Source of the DNA: GAS188 sp963713805
Lineage (GTDB): Bacteria; Pseudomonadota; Alphaproteobacteria; Rhizobiales; Beijerinckiaceae
Assembly (NCBI GenBank): GCA_963713805.1
Contig: CAVQNF010000008.1
Coordinates: forward strand, 1 to 64,000
Direction: 5' to 3'
DNA: 64,000 bases
Of this stretch, positions 28,081-36,660 are shown one piece after another (position 1 is the stretch's first letter; every line of letters starts with the position of its first letter). Under the pieces are notes generated by a model. The model was given only the letters and a program-made list of their open reading frames with translations, searched no databases and was not told the origin of the DNA. A program made the translations under genes and the position numbers.

Positions 28081-28806
28081 TCACATCACGGAGATTTTCT
28101 GCAATTCCACGAGCGAGGCGATGCCCTGCTTCGCAAGCCCGAAAAGGGAAAGGAATTCCCCCTCCGAGAAGGGCTTGCGCTCGGCCGTGCCTTGCGCCTC
28201 CACGATCGCGCCGGCTCCCGTCATGACGAAATTCGCGTCGGTATCGGCGGCGGAATCCTCGGCATAGTCGAGGTCGAGAACGGGGGTGCCGTCCACGATT
28301 CCGCAGGACACCGCGGCGCAATGGTCGGCAAGCGCTTCGCCGAGCACCTCGCCCCTGAGGAGCGAACGGGCCTTCATCCAGGCGAGGCAATCGTGCAGCG
28401 CCACCCAGGCCCCGGTGATCGCGGCGGTGCGCGTGCCGCCGTCGGCCTGGATCACGTCGCAATCGATGACGATCTGACGCTCGCCGAGCGCATTGAGATC
28501 GGTGACGGCGCGCAGCGAGCGGCCGATCAGGCGCTGGATCTCCTGGGTGCGGCCCGACGGCCTTCCGGACGACACCTCGCGGCGCGTGCGTTCGAGGGTG
28601 GCGCGCGGCAGCATGGCGTATTCGGCCGTCACCCAGCCACGGCCCTGCCCGCGCAGCCAGGGAGGCGGCCGATCCTCGAGGCTCGCGGCGCAAATCACCT
28701 TGGTTTCCCCGAAGGCGATGAGGCAGGAGCCTTCCGCGTAGCGCGCGACGCCGCGCTCGAGCGTCACCTTGCGCATTTCGTCGGGAGCGCGTTTCGAAGG
28801 GCGCAT
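28081..28806 (-). CDS. rph: Ribonuclease PH
   Basis: Phosphorolytic 3'-5' exoribonuclease that trims tRNA 3' ends, forming a hexameric ring. The 241-residue protein is intact: MRPSKRAPDEMRKVTLERG, GWVTAEYAMLPRAT, RRGR-type EIQRLIGRSLRAV and DCDVIQADGGTRTAAITG are conserved phosphate- and RNA-binding blocks. The start lies just past the stop of the upstream membrane protein gene, so the two are cotranscribed. Confidence 0.97.
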   Translation of the reverse strand: MRPSKRAPDEMRKVTLERGVARYAEGSCLIAFGETKVICAASLEDRPPPWLRGQGRGWVTAEYAMLPRATLERTRREVSSGRPSGRTQEIQRLIGRSLRAVTDLNALGERQIVIDCDVIQADGGTRTAAITGAWVALHDCLAWMKARSLLRGEVLGEALADHCAAVSCGIVDGTPVLDLDYAEDSAADTDANFVMTGAGAIVEAQGTAERKPFSEGEFLSLFGLAKQGIASLVELQKISVM

Positions 28807-28811
28807 GCGGC

Positions 28812-29451
28812 CTACCAACCGTTCGGCAAGAAGTTGTCGAATGAACCCGCCTCATAGGCGAGCGTCAGCGCCACCCCGAGCATGACACCGAGCAGCAAGG
28901 TGACGAGAAGCTGCCAGCGGTCCTTGCCGCGACGCTTCGCCTGCGCGGTCGCGTCCGCCGGATGGAGCGACCCTTGCGCTGCCTCATCGAGCGCCTCCGA
29001 CGCGCCCGCCTCGCTGCGCTGAAAATTGGGAAGAGGAGCGGACAAGGCCTTCTCCCTTTCGATCAGGCGGCGCGCCAGGTAGTTCGCGACGTGGCGCGAC
29101 ATCGCCTCGATCCGATCGCTCTCGGCGAGCACGATGGTGCCGGCACGCGTGTCCTGGATGAAGCGATAGCAGCGCCGGTCGCGCGCCATCTCGATGAAGG
29201 CGACGATATCGACGAATAATCTCGGCTTCTCGCCGGGCACGAGGCCATGCTCGAAGAATTCGGCCTGCGGCCGGCACTTGCGCGAACACGGGCTCGAGCG
29301 CGTCGCGCAGCAATTCGAGCCGCGCCTGCTCCGCGCCCCGCAGCTCCGCGACCACGGAGGAGCGTTCCGCATCCTCGAGCTTGGCGCGCCGCACCAGCGC
29401 CTTGAGATCGGGGGCTGCGGCGCGGGGCAATTCGACACTTTGCTCGTTCAT
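28812..29451 (-). CDS. Conserved membrane protein upstream of rph (frameshifted)
   Basis: Protein of about 212 residues of no known family. It starts NEQSVELPRAAAPDLKALV, continues as a helical coiled coil (VVAELRGAEQARLELLRDAL), changes frame near 29270, then has a folded block (KPRLFVDIVAFIEMARD, RCYRFIQDTRAGTIVLAES) followed by an ANYLARRLIEREKAL helix. A single C-terminal transmembrane helix (LLVTLLLGVMLGVALTLAY) suggests a tail-anchored topology with a cytoplasmic body. It precedes rph directly, hinting at a role in RNA or envelope processes, but that is only inference. Confidence 0.65.
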
Positions 29452-29804
29452 CGCTCTCGACCTTCCTTGAAGCCTTATCGGCGCCGCCCGCAACACCGGC
29501 CGTTCCGACATTCTCGAGAATCCGCAAACCTGGCGCGAGGCCTCGAACGCCGGCGCCCGCGTCCCGTGGCCATCATAGACCATGCCGGCCCTGCCGGCCA
29601 CGCCGGGAATCCGCAAATCGGCTCGAGCCGTTGCCGCCTCTTCGGCAGCGTCCGATCCATAGCGAATTTCGCGAGACACGCGCAGCCCCCGAAACGATTG
29701 AAGAGAGAGGCCGCATGCGAGTTAGCTTAACGGTGCTGCGAGAGAAGCCCGATTGCGGCTTCTGCTCATTTCGGCACTCACCACAACCGCCTGAGGATAG
29801 CCTC

Positions 29805-30307
29805 ATGCCGCAAGACGTCGCCGCGCGCGAACCGAGCCTGCCGCCGAGCGTCACCAAGGTCGTCGAGGCCGCAAAGGCGCTCGGCCTTTCGATCGCGCCG
29901 CGCCTGATGCCGGCCTCGACCCGCACCGCGCAAGAGGCCGCCGCCGCTTGCGGCTGCGCCGTCGCGCAAATCGTCAAATCGCTTGTTGTTCACCGGGGCG
30001 ACGAGCGGGCGCAGCTATCTGCTTCTCGTCTCCGGCGCCAATCGCGTCGATGAAACGCGCCGCGATGCGCCTTCTCGGCGAGGCTCTCGAGCGACCCGAC
30101 GCCGAGCGCGTGCGCGCAGCCACCGGCTTCGCGATCGGCGGCGTGCCGCCGCTCGGCCATGCGACGCCTTCGCCCGTGTGGCTCGACGAGGATCTCCTCG
30201 GCTTCGATGTCGTCTGGGCGGCCGCCGGCCATCCGAACGCCGTCTTCCCGGTCGATCCGAAAGTCCTCGCGCGCGTCACCGGAGCGACAGCCGCGAAGCT
30301 GAGCTAG
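29805..30307 (+). CDS. ybaK: YbaK/EbsC-type aminoacyl-tRNA deacylase (frameshifted)
   Basis: Trans-editing enzyme that clears mischarged tRNA. The first frame gives VTKVVEAAKALGLSIAPRLM and AACGCAVAQIVKSLVV with the active-site lysine; the next gives LLFTGATSGRSYLLLVSGANRVD; the last gives DAERVRAATGFAIGGVPPLGH and DLLGFDVVWAAAGHPNAVF, a canonical YbaK ending. Two single-base frame changes (about 29985 and 30045) separate them. Length about 167 residues, normal. Confidence 0.88.
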
Positions 30308-30372
30308 AGCCTTCCACGCGCGACATCGGTCCTGCCGCGACAAGCTCATTCGATCGAGGCGGACGAGCGTCC

Positions 30373-31163
30373 TCATCCGGGCCAGATGCCGTGGAAGTGA
30401 TGCAGCGGACCGTGTCCGCCGCCGATTTTCAACCGATCGGCCGCCGCGAGGGCATCCGTCAGGTAGAGCTTTGCCGAACGCACCGCATCGCGAGGCTCTG
30501 CCCCTTCGCAAGGCGAGGCCGCGATCGCGGAAGAAAGCGTGCAACCCGTTCCATGCGTGTTGGCGGTCGCGATCCGCGGGGCCGCGTAGCGCGCCACGCC
30601 TTCAGGGCCGATCGAGCACATCCGTGCTTTCCGTTCCCCCGCCGTGGCCCCCCTTGATGAGGACGGCGCGAGCGCCGAGCCGCATCAGCCTTTCTCCCTG
30701 GCGCGTCATCGCGCTTTCGTCCGGCGCGACGGCCTCGCCGAGCAAGGCTGCCGCCTCGTGCAGATTGGGCGTGACGAGATCGGCGAGAGGAAAGAGAAGG
30801 GAAACGAGCGTCTCGACCGCGTTCGCCGACAACAGCCGCGCGCCGGAGCTCGCGATCAGCACGGGATCGAGCACGACGTGGCGTGCTCGCCAGCGGCGCA
30901 GGCCTTCGGCGACGGTGGTGACGACCTCGTCGCGCGACAGCATGCCGATCTTGGTCGCCGCGACGTCGAGATCGGAATAGACGGCGTCGATCTGCCGAGC
31001 GACGAAATCTTCCGGCACGTCGAGATCCCGGAAATCTCGCGGGTGTTCTGCGCCGTCAAGCGCCGTGATCGATGCTCGCGCCATAGACGCCGAGCGCCGA
31101 GAACGTCTTGATGTCGGCCTGGATTCCGGCACCGCCCCCCGAATCCGATCCGGCGATCGTCAC
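30373..31163 (-). CDS. thiD: HMP/HMP-phosphate kinase
   Basis: Phosphorylates hydroxymethylpyrimidine to the pyrophosphate used for thiamine synthesis. The N-terminus VTIAGSDSGGGAGIQADIK and SALGVYGASI are in one frame, TALDGAEHPRDF to KGGHGGGTES in others, and THGTGCTLSSAIAA, the anion-hole motif with catalytic Asp region, in the last; frame changes lie near 31075 and 30610. GTG 31163 is chosen because it overlaps the TGA of the preceding TRAP gene (GTGA). Last gene of the TPP-controlled operon. Confidence 0.9.
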
Positions 31164-32317
31164 CGCGATGGGTGGCAGCTCCTCGGCGGATCGCGTTTCA
31201 GGGGCCACGGGACCGCATGCCGAAAATTCAGGCGCTCTTGAGCGAGCGCGTCATCGCCGCCTCGAAGGCTCGCCCAATAGCGGCCACGCTCGAGCGCGGC
31301 GCGGTAGCTTTCGACGATCCGGCCGGACAAGGCATTCTTCGCGCCGGTTTCGCCGATGACGTCGCGCGCCGCGACGCGCGCCGCCGCCATCACATCGGCC
31401 GGAAAGAGGGAGACGCGCACGCCTTCGCCGCGCGAGCGTCTCGATCGCCTCCGCGTTGCCGCTTCTCGGCCTCGGCGAGGCCCGCCGAATGCTCCGCCTC
31501 GCAGGCATTGGCGATGACGGCGCGCAGATCCTCGGGCAGACTCGTCGAAAGCGTGAGCGCGACACCAGCGCTTCGGCGGCGCCGTTCGGCTTGTTGAAGC
31601 CCGGCGCATAGTAGAATTTCGCCTGGCGCTGAAGCTCGAGCGACACGTCGTTCACCGGCGCGAGAAGCTCGGCCGCGTCGATCGCGCCACGTTCGAGCGC
31701 CGGCTCGAGATCGCCGGGCGCGAGCGTCACCGGGGTCGCGCCGAGCCGGGCGTAGACCTCGGCGCCGACGCCCTGCACGCGGATGCGCAACCCCTTCACG
31801 TCGGCAAGGCTTTTCACCTCGCCGCGGAACCATCCTCCCATCGACGGACCGGTGTTGCCGGCAAGGAAGGCCTTGACGCCGAAAGGCGCGTAAAGCTCGT
31901 CCCACAAGCTCTTGGCCGCCACCTTCGACGATCCAGGCTTGATGCTCGATCGGGTCGAGGCCGAAGGGCGCGGTGGTGAAGAAGATCGAGGCCGGGAGCT
32001 TGCCGATCCAATAGAAGGAGGCCGTGTGCGCCATTTCGGCGACGCCGGTCGAGACCGCATCGAAGGACGGAGAGCGCCGGCACGATCTCGCCCGCCGCGA
32101 AGACCTCGACCTCGAGCCTTCCGCCGCTCATCTTCGTGATGCGCACGGCGAGCCGGCGCGCCGATACGCCGGGCCCCGCGAGATTGCGCGGCCAGGAGGT
32201 CACCATGCGCCAGCGGCGCGGCGTCTCGGCACGCGCGATCGCCGGGGCGGCGAGCGCCGCGGCGCCGATGCCGGCGAGCACGCCGCGCCGTCGCAAGAAA
32301 GGGGCGCGCCCGTTCAC
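31160..32317 (-). CDS. TRAP transporter binding protein inside the thiamine operon (frameshifted)
   Basis: Periplasmic DctP-type solute-binding protein, about 380 residues. A Tat-like leader (FLRRRGVLAGIGAAALAAPA) precedes RRWRMVTSWPRNLAGPG and KMSGGRLEVEVFAAGEIVPAL. Then, in other frames, come FYWIGKLPASIFFTTAPFG, the DELYAPFGVKAFLAGNTG block and KGLRIRVQGVGAEVYARLGA. GTG 32317 overlaps the thiE stop (GTGA) and its own stop overlaps thiD (GTGA), so it is translationally embedded between two thiamine genes. No DctQ/DctM genes are visible. The ligand may be a thiamine precursor, by context only. Confidence 0.85.
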
Positions 32318-33008
32318 GACGCTGCCTTTTGCGCTGCGCAATCAGAAGCGCGCCGTCGACGATGCGCCGCAGCATCTGCGCGGCGGCAAGCGGATCGGGC
32401 CGCGCGAAGATCGCGCCGATGACCGCGATGCCGTCGGCGCCCGTGGCGATCACCTGCGCCGCATTGGCCTCGGTGATTCCGGCGATCGCGCCGAGCGGCA
32501 GGGCGGGCCTCGCGTCGCGCGCGAGGCCCAAGAGACGCGCGAGCCCCAAGAGGCGCGCGAGACCCTCGATCCCGATCGGCGCCCGCGCGTTCTCCTTGTT
32601 GCCGGTCGCGAACACGCCGCCGATGCAACCGTAATCGATCGGCTCCTTCGCCATCGCGCGCGATATGAGCCTCGCTCGTGAGCGTGCGCCCGATGATGGC
32701 GGAGCTGGCCCGAGCAAGGCGCGAGCGTCGCGCGGCAAGATGTCGGTCTGGCCGAGATGCACCCCTTGCGCGCCGGCGACCAGCGCCACGTCGACGCGAT
32801 CATTGATCAGGAGGGGCACTCCCGTTCCGTCGAGGGCCGCGAGGATGGCGCGGGCGCGCTCCACCATGATGCGTCCGTCCGCGTGCTTGTCGCGATATTG
32901 CAGGATCGTGGCGCCCCCTTTCGCGGCGAGAGCGGCGAGCGAGGCGAGATCGGCGCCCGGCGTCGCGGCCGGATCGAGAATGCCGTAAAGCCTTATGTCG
33001 AGGGTCAT
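32314..33008 (-). CDS. thiE: Thiamine-phosphate synthase
   Basis: Joins HMP pyrophosphate and thiazole phosphate into thiamine phosphate. TIM-barrel landmarks: LYGILDP, ILQYRDKHADGR (substrate-binding QxRxK), PLLINDRVDVALVAGAQGVHLGQTD and the late GADGIAVIGAIF phosphate loop. A frame change near 32340 brings the end to TGA at 32314. An 18-base duplication inserts a second RLLGLA unit after IGIEGLA near 32520-32560. The start shares a base with the thiM stop (TGATG). Confidence 0.93.
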
Positions 33009-33796
33009 CACGCCTTTCCGGTTTCGAGACGCGCGCGCGCGCCAAGCATCGGCCCGTCGAGAGCCGAGAGCGCATCGAGAATGGCGACCGCGAAACTGCC
33101 GGGACCGCGCGCCGTTTCCGCCGCGATCTCGCCCGCGACGCCCATTGCGGCGAGCCCCGCGACGGCGGATCGCAAGGGATTCCCGCCAGAGGCGAGGAGC
33201 GCCGCGATAAGCGCGCCCGAGGCGCACCCCATCCCGGTCACTTGCGCCATCAAGGGATGTCCGTTGCGGATGCCGATCATGCTCTCGCCGTCGGAGACGA
33301 TGTCGGTCGCGGCCGTGAGCGCGACCACGCAGCGCTGCGCGCGGGCGACCTCACGCACATGCGACGGCGTTGGGGAAAGGCCGGCGATCGCCTCGAATTC
33401 CCTGCCGTTCAGGCGCAGGATCGCGGGCCTTTTCGCGATCCCGTCCCGCGCCAGCGCGAGGCGCGGCGGAGAGGCATCGACGAACACCGGATCGAGGACG
33501 ACCGGAACGCCCGCGCTGCGCGGCCGCGTCGAGCGCGAGCGGAAGCGCGGCGCGGCGTTCGGCATCGAGCGTGCCGAGATTGACGAGGAGCGCGCCGAGC
33601 GGCGCACGAAATGCGCGATCTCCTCGGGCGCGACGGTCATCGAGGGAATGGCGCCCGCGGCGAGCAGGAGATTGGCCGTGAAGCTCTGCGCGACGCTGTT
33701 CGTCAGGCAGTGAACGCGCGGTCTTCGCATTTCGAAGGCCCTGGAAGATCTCCGCGATCTCACGCGCGAGGCGCCGTGGCTCGACCTCCCCGCCAT
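33008..33796 (-). CDS. thiM: Hydroxyethylthiazole kinase
   Basis: Salvage kinase phosphorylating the thiazole moiety of thiamine. HCLTNSVAQSFTANLLLAAGA and PSMTVAPEEIAHFV are the N-terminal hallmark, VVLDPVFVDASP the substrate region, and VTGMGCASGALIAA the ATP/anion-hole motif with the conserved Cys. The middle (ALLVNLGTLDAERRAALPLA) and the first helix (EIAEIFQGLR) are in a second frame, so at least three indels are present. The exact start is uncertain between 33796 and 33854. Confidence 0.9.
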   Translation of the reverse strand: MAGRSSHGASRVRSRRSSRAFEMRRPRVHCLTNSVAQSFTANLLLAAGAIPSMTVAPEEIAHFVRRSARSSSISARSMPNAAPRFRSRSTRPRSAGVPVVLDPVFVDASPPRLALARDGIAKRPAILRLNGREFEAIAGLSPTPSHVREVARAQRCVVALTAATDIVSDGESMIGIRNGHPLMAQVTGMGCASGALIAALLASGGNPLRSAVAGLAAMGVAGEIAAETARGPGSFAVAILDALSALDGPMLGARARLETGKA

Positions 33797-33944
33797 CTCG
33801 ATGCGAAAGAGGCGCGCCGGCGCGCGCGAGCGCTTTTTCCGGAGGCCCGATCACGGCTTCGCCTTCAAAGAGCCGCCGGGCCGTAGGAAAGCTTGGAGCC
33901 GCCCGTCCCGGCGGGACGGGGGTGCTTCGAAGGCGATCTCATCT

Positions 33945-34041
33945 CGTTCCCTCCGCCGGTATGAGCCGGATCAGGTTCGACGGGTCGGCGTTGAGCCTCT
34001 CAGCCCCGGCCGCATGGCGCGGACAGGACACCCCGACGAGG
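33945..34041 (-). promoter_or_regulatory. TPP (thi-box) riboswitch
   Basis: On the minus strand: CGTCGGGGTGTCC, CGGGGCTGAGAGGC, ACCCGTCGAACCTGATCCGG and ATACCGGCGGAGGGAACGAG, the invariant order of a TPP aptamer. It lies about 150 bases before thiM. A GC-rich inverted repeat just downstream (33901-33925, CCCGTCCCGCCGGGACGGG) may be part of the expression platform. Confidence 0.97.
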
Positions 34042-34162
34042 ATGTGCATGAACTTAAGATAGCGGGGGGCGCGGAGCAAGACGGCAGTTCGTTACGGCTT
34101 GGCGCCTCCCGATTGCGACCGGGCGCTGCTTTCCGTCCCCGCGGGACTTGCCGTCGCTCCCT

Positions 34163-35092
34163 TCAGGCGAGCCGTGCTCCCGGCTTCAGCCGAAGGCCGC
34201 GAAGGAAGTCCTCGCCCGATGTCGGGCTTCGACCCGCCCGCTGCACCGTCACGAGCCGCAGCGCCCCCGTTCCGCAGGCGATGGTCGCGAGCTCGTCGAT
34301 GAGAAGGCCCGCCTCCCCGCTCCCCTCGGCAGGGCTTGTGCGCAAAACCTTGACGCGCTCTTTCCCCCTGCCGAGATCGGCCTCGAAAAAGGCGCCGGGA
34401 AAGGGCGAAAGCCCGCGCACCCGATCGTGCAGCGCGGTCGCCGGGAGACGCCAATCGAGGCGCGCCTCGTCATTGGTGATCTTGCTCGCATAGGTCACCC
34501 CATCGGTCGCCTGCGGCGTGAAGAGAAGCGCGTGGCGCGAGAGCGCGGCGAGGGCGCGCACCATGGCGTCGGCGCCGAGCCGGGCGAGCCGGTCGTGGAG
34601 CTCGCCCGCCGTCGTCTCCTTGTCGATCGCGACGCGTTCGACGAGGCCGATCGGCCCGGTGTCGAGGCCCTCCTCCATGCGCATCACGCAGATGCCGCGT
34701 CTCCTCGTCGCCGGCCATGAGGGCGCGCTGGATCGGTGCCGCGCCGCGCCAGCGCGGCAGGAGCGAGGCGTGCAGGTTGAGGCAGCCGAGCGCGGGCGCA
34801 TCGAGGATCGGCTTCGGCAGGATCGAGCCCGTAGGCCACGACGACCGCGACCTCGGCCGCATGCTCGCGAAACCCTTCGGCCGCCTCTTCGTCGCGCAGA
34901 GCTCGAGGGCGTCAGGACCGGAATGGCGAAGCGCTCCGCGGCGCGCGCGACGGGCGATGGCCGCTCGGCCATGCCGCGCCCGGCCGGACGCGGCATGCGC
35001 GTATAGGCGGCGACGACATCATGGCCGGCCCCCACGATCGTGGTGAGCGTCGGCACGGCGAAATCCGGCGTGCCCATGAAGACGATGCGCAA
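34163..35092 (-). CDS. fmt: Methionyl-tRNA formyltransferase (frameshifted)
   Basis: Formylates initiator Met-tRNA. The N-terminus MRIVFMGTPDFAVPTL and RPAGRGM are intact; the central folate site region (FRxPxxxL, NLHASLLPRWRGAAPIQRAL) is in a second frame between about 34880 and 34700; then MRMEEGLDTGPIGLVERV and TYASKITNDEARLDW return to the first frame. About 310 residues when joined, as usual. It forms a unit with def, interrupted by the HEPN/MNT module. Confidence 0.94.
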   Translation of the reverse strand: MRIVFMGTPDFAVPTLTTIVGAGHDVVAAYTRMPRPAGRGMAERPSPVARAAERFAIPVLTPSSSARRRGGRRVSRACGRGRGRRGLRARSCRSRSSMRPRSAASTCTPRSCRAGAARHRSSAPSWPATRRRGICVMRMEEGLDTGPIGLVERVAIDKETTAGELHDRLARLGADAMVRALAALSRHALLFTPQATDGVTYASKITNDEARLDWRLPATALHDRVRGLSPFPGAFFEADLGRGKERVKVLRTSPAEGSGEAGLLIDELATIACGTGALRLVTVQRAGRSPTSGEDFLRGLRLKPGARLA

Positions 35093-35186
35093 GCGGTGCT
35101 CCTCGATTGATGGGCTGATCGCGCCGCTTCGTTGAATTCAGTAACGTCAAAGTCGATGGCCGACGGGACATCGCATCAACCGGATT

Positions 35187-35438
35187 TCACGATGGCGAAC
35201 CTTTGCTCATGGCGGCCCCCGCTATTTGACGCCATGCAATTAAAGGGTGACGCGACTTCATCTCCTCGGGTAGGCGCCGCGAGGCCTCGGAGATGATCTC
35301 CAGGCACCGCGTGACGGCGTAGAGCGTCCGCGCGTCATCCTGGAAACGCTCGTAATCGAAACCGGCTGCGAACTGAGCCGCCTACTCGATGTTATGGAGA
35401 ATATCGCGAAGCGCGGTCTCCGGTGTTCTAGAAGGCAT
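35187..35438 (-). pseudogene. hepT: HepT-like HEPN toxin, amber-interrupted and truncated
   Basis: Reads PSRTPETALRDILHNIE, then an in-frame TAG at 35382-35384 (codon 19), and continues in the same frame with AAQFAAGFDYERFQDDART, VTRCLEIISEASRRLPEE and RHPLIAWRQIAGA. It then diverges to AMSKGSPS and a stop at 35187, losing the GNVYRH segment present in the paralogue. Its ATG overlaps the mntA stop by 11 bases. The toxin is therefore doubly broken. HEPN proteins of this type act as ribonucleases or are targets of the partner nucleotidyltransferase. Confidence 0.8.
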
Positions 35439-35724
35439 ACACCGCATCGGTCGTCGCGGCGGGGCGGATATGGGGCTTCAGCGTTTCGTGGCTCACCACG
35501 TCGACGGGGCCCTCGAACAAGTCGGCGATATAGGCTTTGAGACCCGCATATTCCCACACGCCGATAGGGGCTTCGGGTGCGAGGTCGATGAGGATGTCGA
35601 TATCGCTGTCGGGCCGGTTGTCGCCACGCGCGCGGGAGCCGAACAAGGCGGCGTGGCTCACGCCGCGCGCCTTCAGGGCGGCTTCGTTTTCCATCAACCG
35701 GGTCAGGATTTCCTGCGTGTCCAT
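35428..35724 (-). CDS. mntA: MntA-type antitoxin nucleotidyltransferase, copy 1
   Basis: Complete 98-residue minimal nucleotidyltransferase. The catalytic signature GSRARGDNRPDSDIDILID holds both metal-binding aspartates (D-x-D). Partners of this type AMPylate their HEPN toxin to silence it. It closely resembles copy 2 at 43041-43340 (for example YIADLFEGPVDVVSHETLKPH versus the same block there). The module sits between def and fmt. Confidence 0.9.
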   Translation of the reverse strand: MDTQEILTRLMENEAALKARGVSHAALFGSRARGDNRPDSDIDILIDLAPEAPIGVWEYAGLKAYIADLFEGPVDVVSHETLKPHIRPAATTDAVYAF

Positions 35725-35857
35725 TTGGCCATCCTATCACAATCGACCGTTTTCGGGCAGGCCGTGCTCAACTTTTGCGCATCGTTTTCTCGTCGAAAAA
35801 GCCATTTTCCGACACGCCCGAGGGCGCCCGCCCACGTGGTAGGCCCGGAAACGAGCC

Positions 35858-36412
35858 CTACGCCAGCGCCGTCCTTTCGTCTGACGCCTCATCCTCCTCT
35901 TCGGCCTTGCGCTTGGCGTCCTTCTTGAACTTGCGAGTGATGCGGTCGCGCTTGAGCTTCGAGATGTGGTCGATGAACAGAATGCCGTCGAGATGGTCGA
36001 TCTCGTGCTGCAGGCAGGTGGCGAGCACGCCTTCGGCCGTCATTTCGCATTCGGCGCCCTGCGCGTCGAGGAAGCGCACCGTCACCATGGTGGGCCGCTC
36101 GACCTCCTCGTAAAATTCGGGGATCGAGAGGCACCCCTCCTCGTAGACCGAGCGCTCGGGCGACGACCAGACGATCTCGGGATTGATGAGGGTCAGCGGG
36201 CGGCGCCCCTCGTCCTTCCTCGCGACATCGACGACCATGAGGCGGAGAGGCTCGCCGATCTGGATCGCCGCGAGACCGATGCCCGGCGCCTCGTACATGG
36301 TCTCGAACATGTCGGCGGCGAGCGCGCGCGTCGCGTCCGTGACCTTGTCGACCGGCGCGGAGACGAGCTTCAGCCGCGGATCGGGAAGGGTAAGGATGGG
36401 GCGAAGGCTCAT
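35858..36412 (-). CDS. def: Peptide deformylase
   Basis: Removes the N-formyl group from new proteins. The three metal-site motifs are intact: GIGLAAIQIG, EEGCLSIP and LQHEIDHLDG. At 184 residues it has a basic/acidic tail (KRKAEEEDEASDER) common in alphaproteobacteria. ATG 36412 matches the family start MSLRPILTLPDPRLK. First gene of the def-fmt pair. Confidence 0.97.
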   Translation of the reverse strand: MSLRPILTLPDPRLKLVSAPVDKVTDATRALAADMFETMYEAPGIGLAAIQIGEPLRLMVVDVARKDEGRRPLTLINPEIVWSSPERSVYEEGCLSIPEFYEEVERPTMVTVRFLDAQGAECEMTAEGVLATCLQHEIDHLDGILFIDHISKLKRDRITRKFKKDAKRKAEEEDEASDERTALA

Positions 36413-36529
36413 GACCGGGAGATAATCGCGCCATGGCGCGGCGTCAAACGCTCCGTGAGGGTCGCAAACCCTTCGCTCTGCCGCGAGGCGGGCATCCAGG
36501 CCTCCTCGCTTTTCCCGCGGCAAGTCTGG

Positions 36530-36549
36530 ATTGCCGCTTTCGCGGCAAT
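36530..36549. repeat. REP-like palindrome
   Basis: ATTGCCGC-TTTC-GCGGCAAT forms a perfect 8-bp stem with a 4-base loop within a segment (36490-36560) that looks like the dispersed intergenic repeats common in this order. It lies between divergent def and the ETF dehydrogenase gene. Confidence 0.6.
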
Positions 36550-36660
36550 GACGGAGGGAAGCAAGGCGAAAACCCCGCACCTTGAGCCGCGAGCCGATTT
36601 GGTCCATCGATCGGGCACGACGGAACGACCGCCCGGCCCAGCATCGAAAGGGGAAGCGCC

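Noticed and set aside
29505..29590. Second copy of the REP-like repeat seen at 36490-36560
   Set aside because: Only a short core is similar and no clean palindrome forms, so I did not list it as a repeat.
33901..33925. GC-rich inverted repeat as a separate terminator
   Set aside because: No T-run follows; it is more likely part of the TPP riboswitch expression platform or chance.
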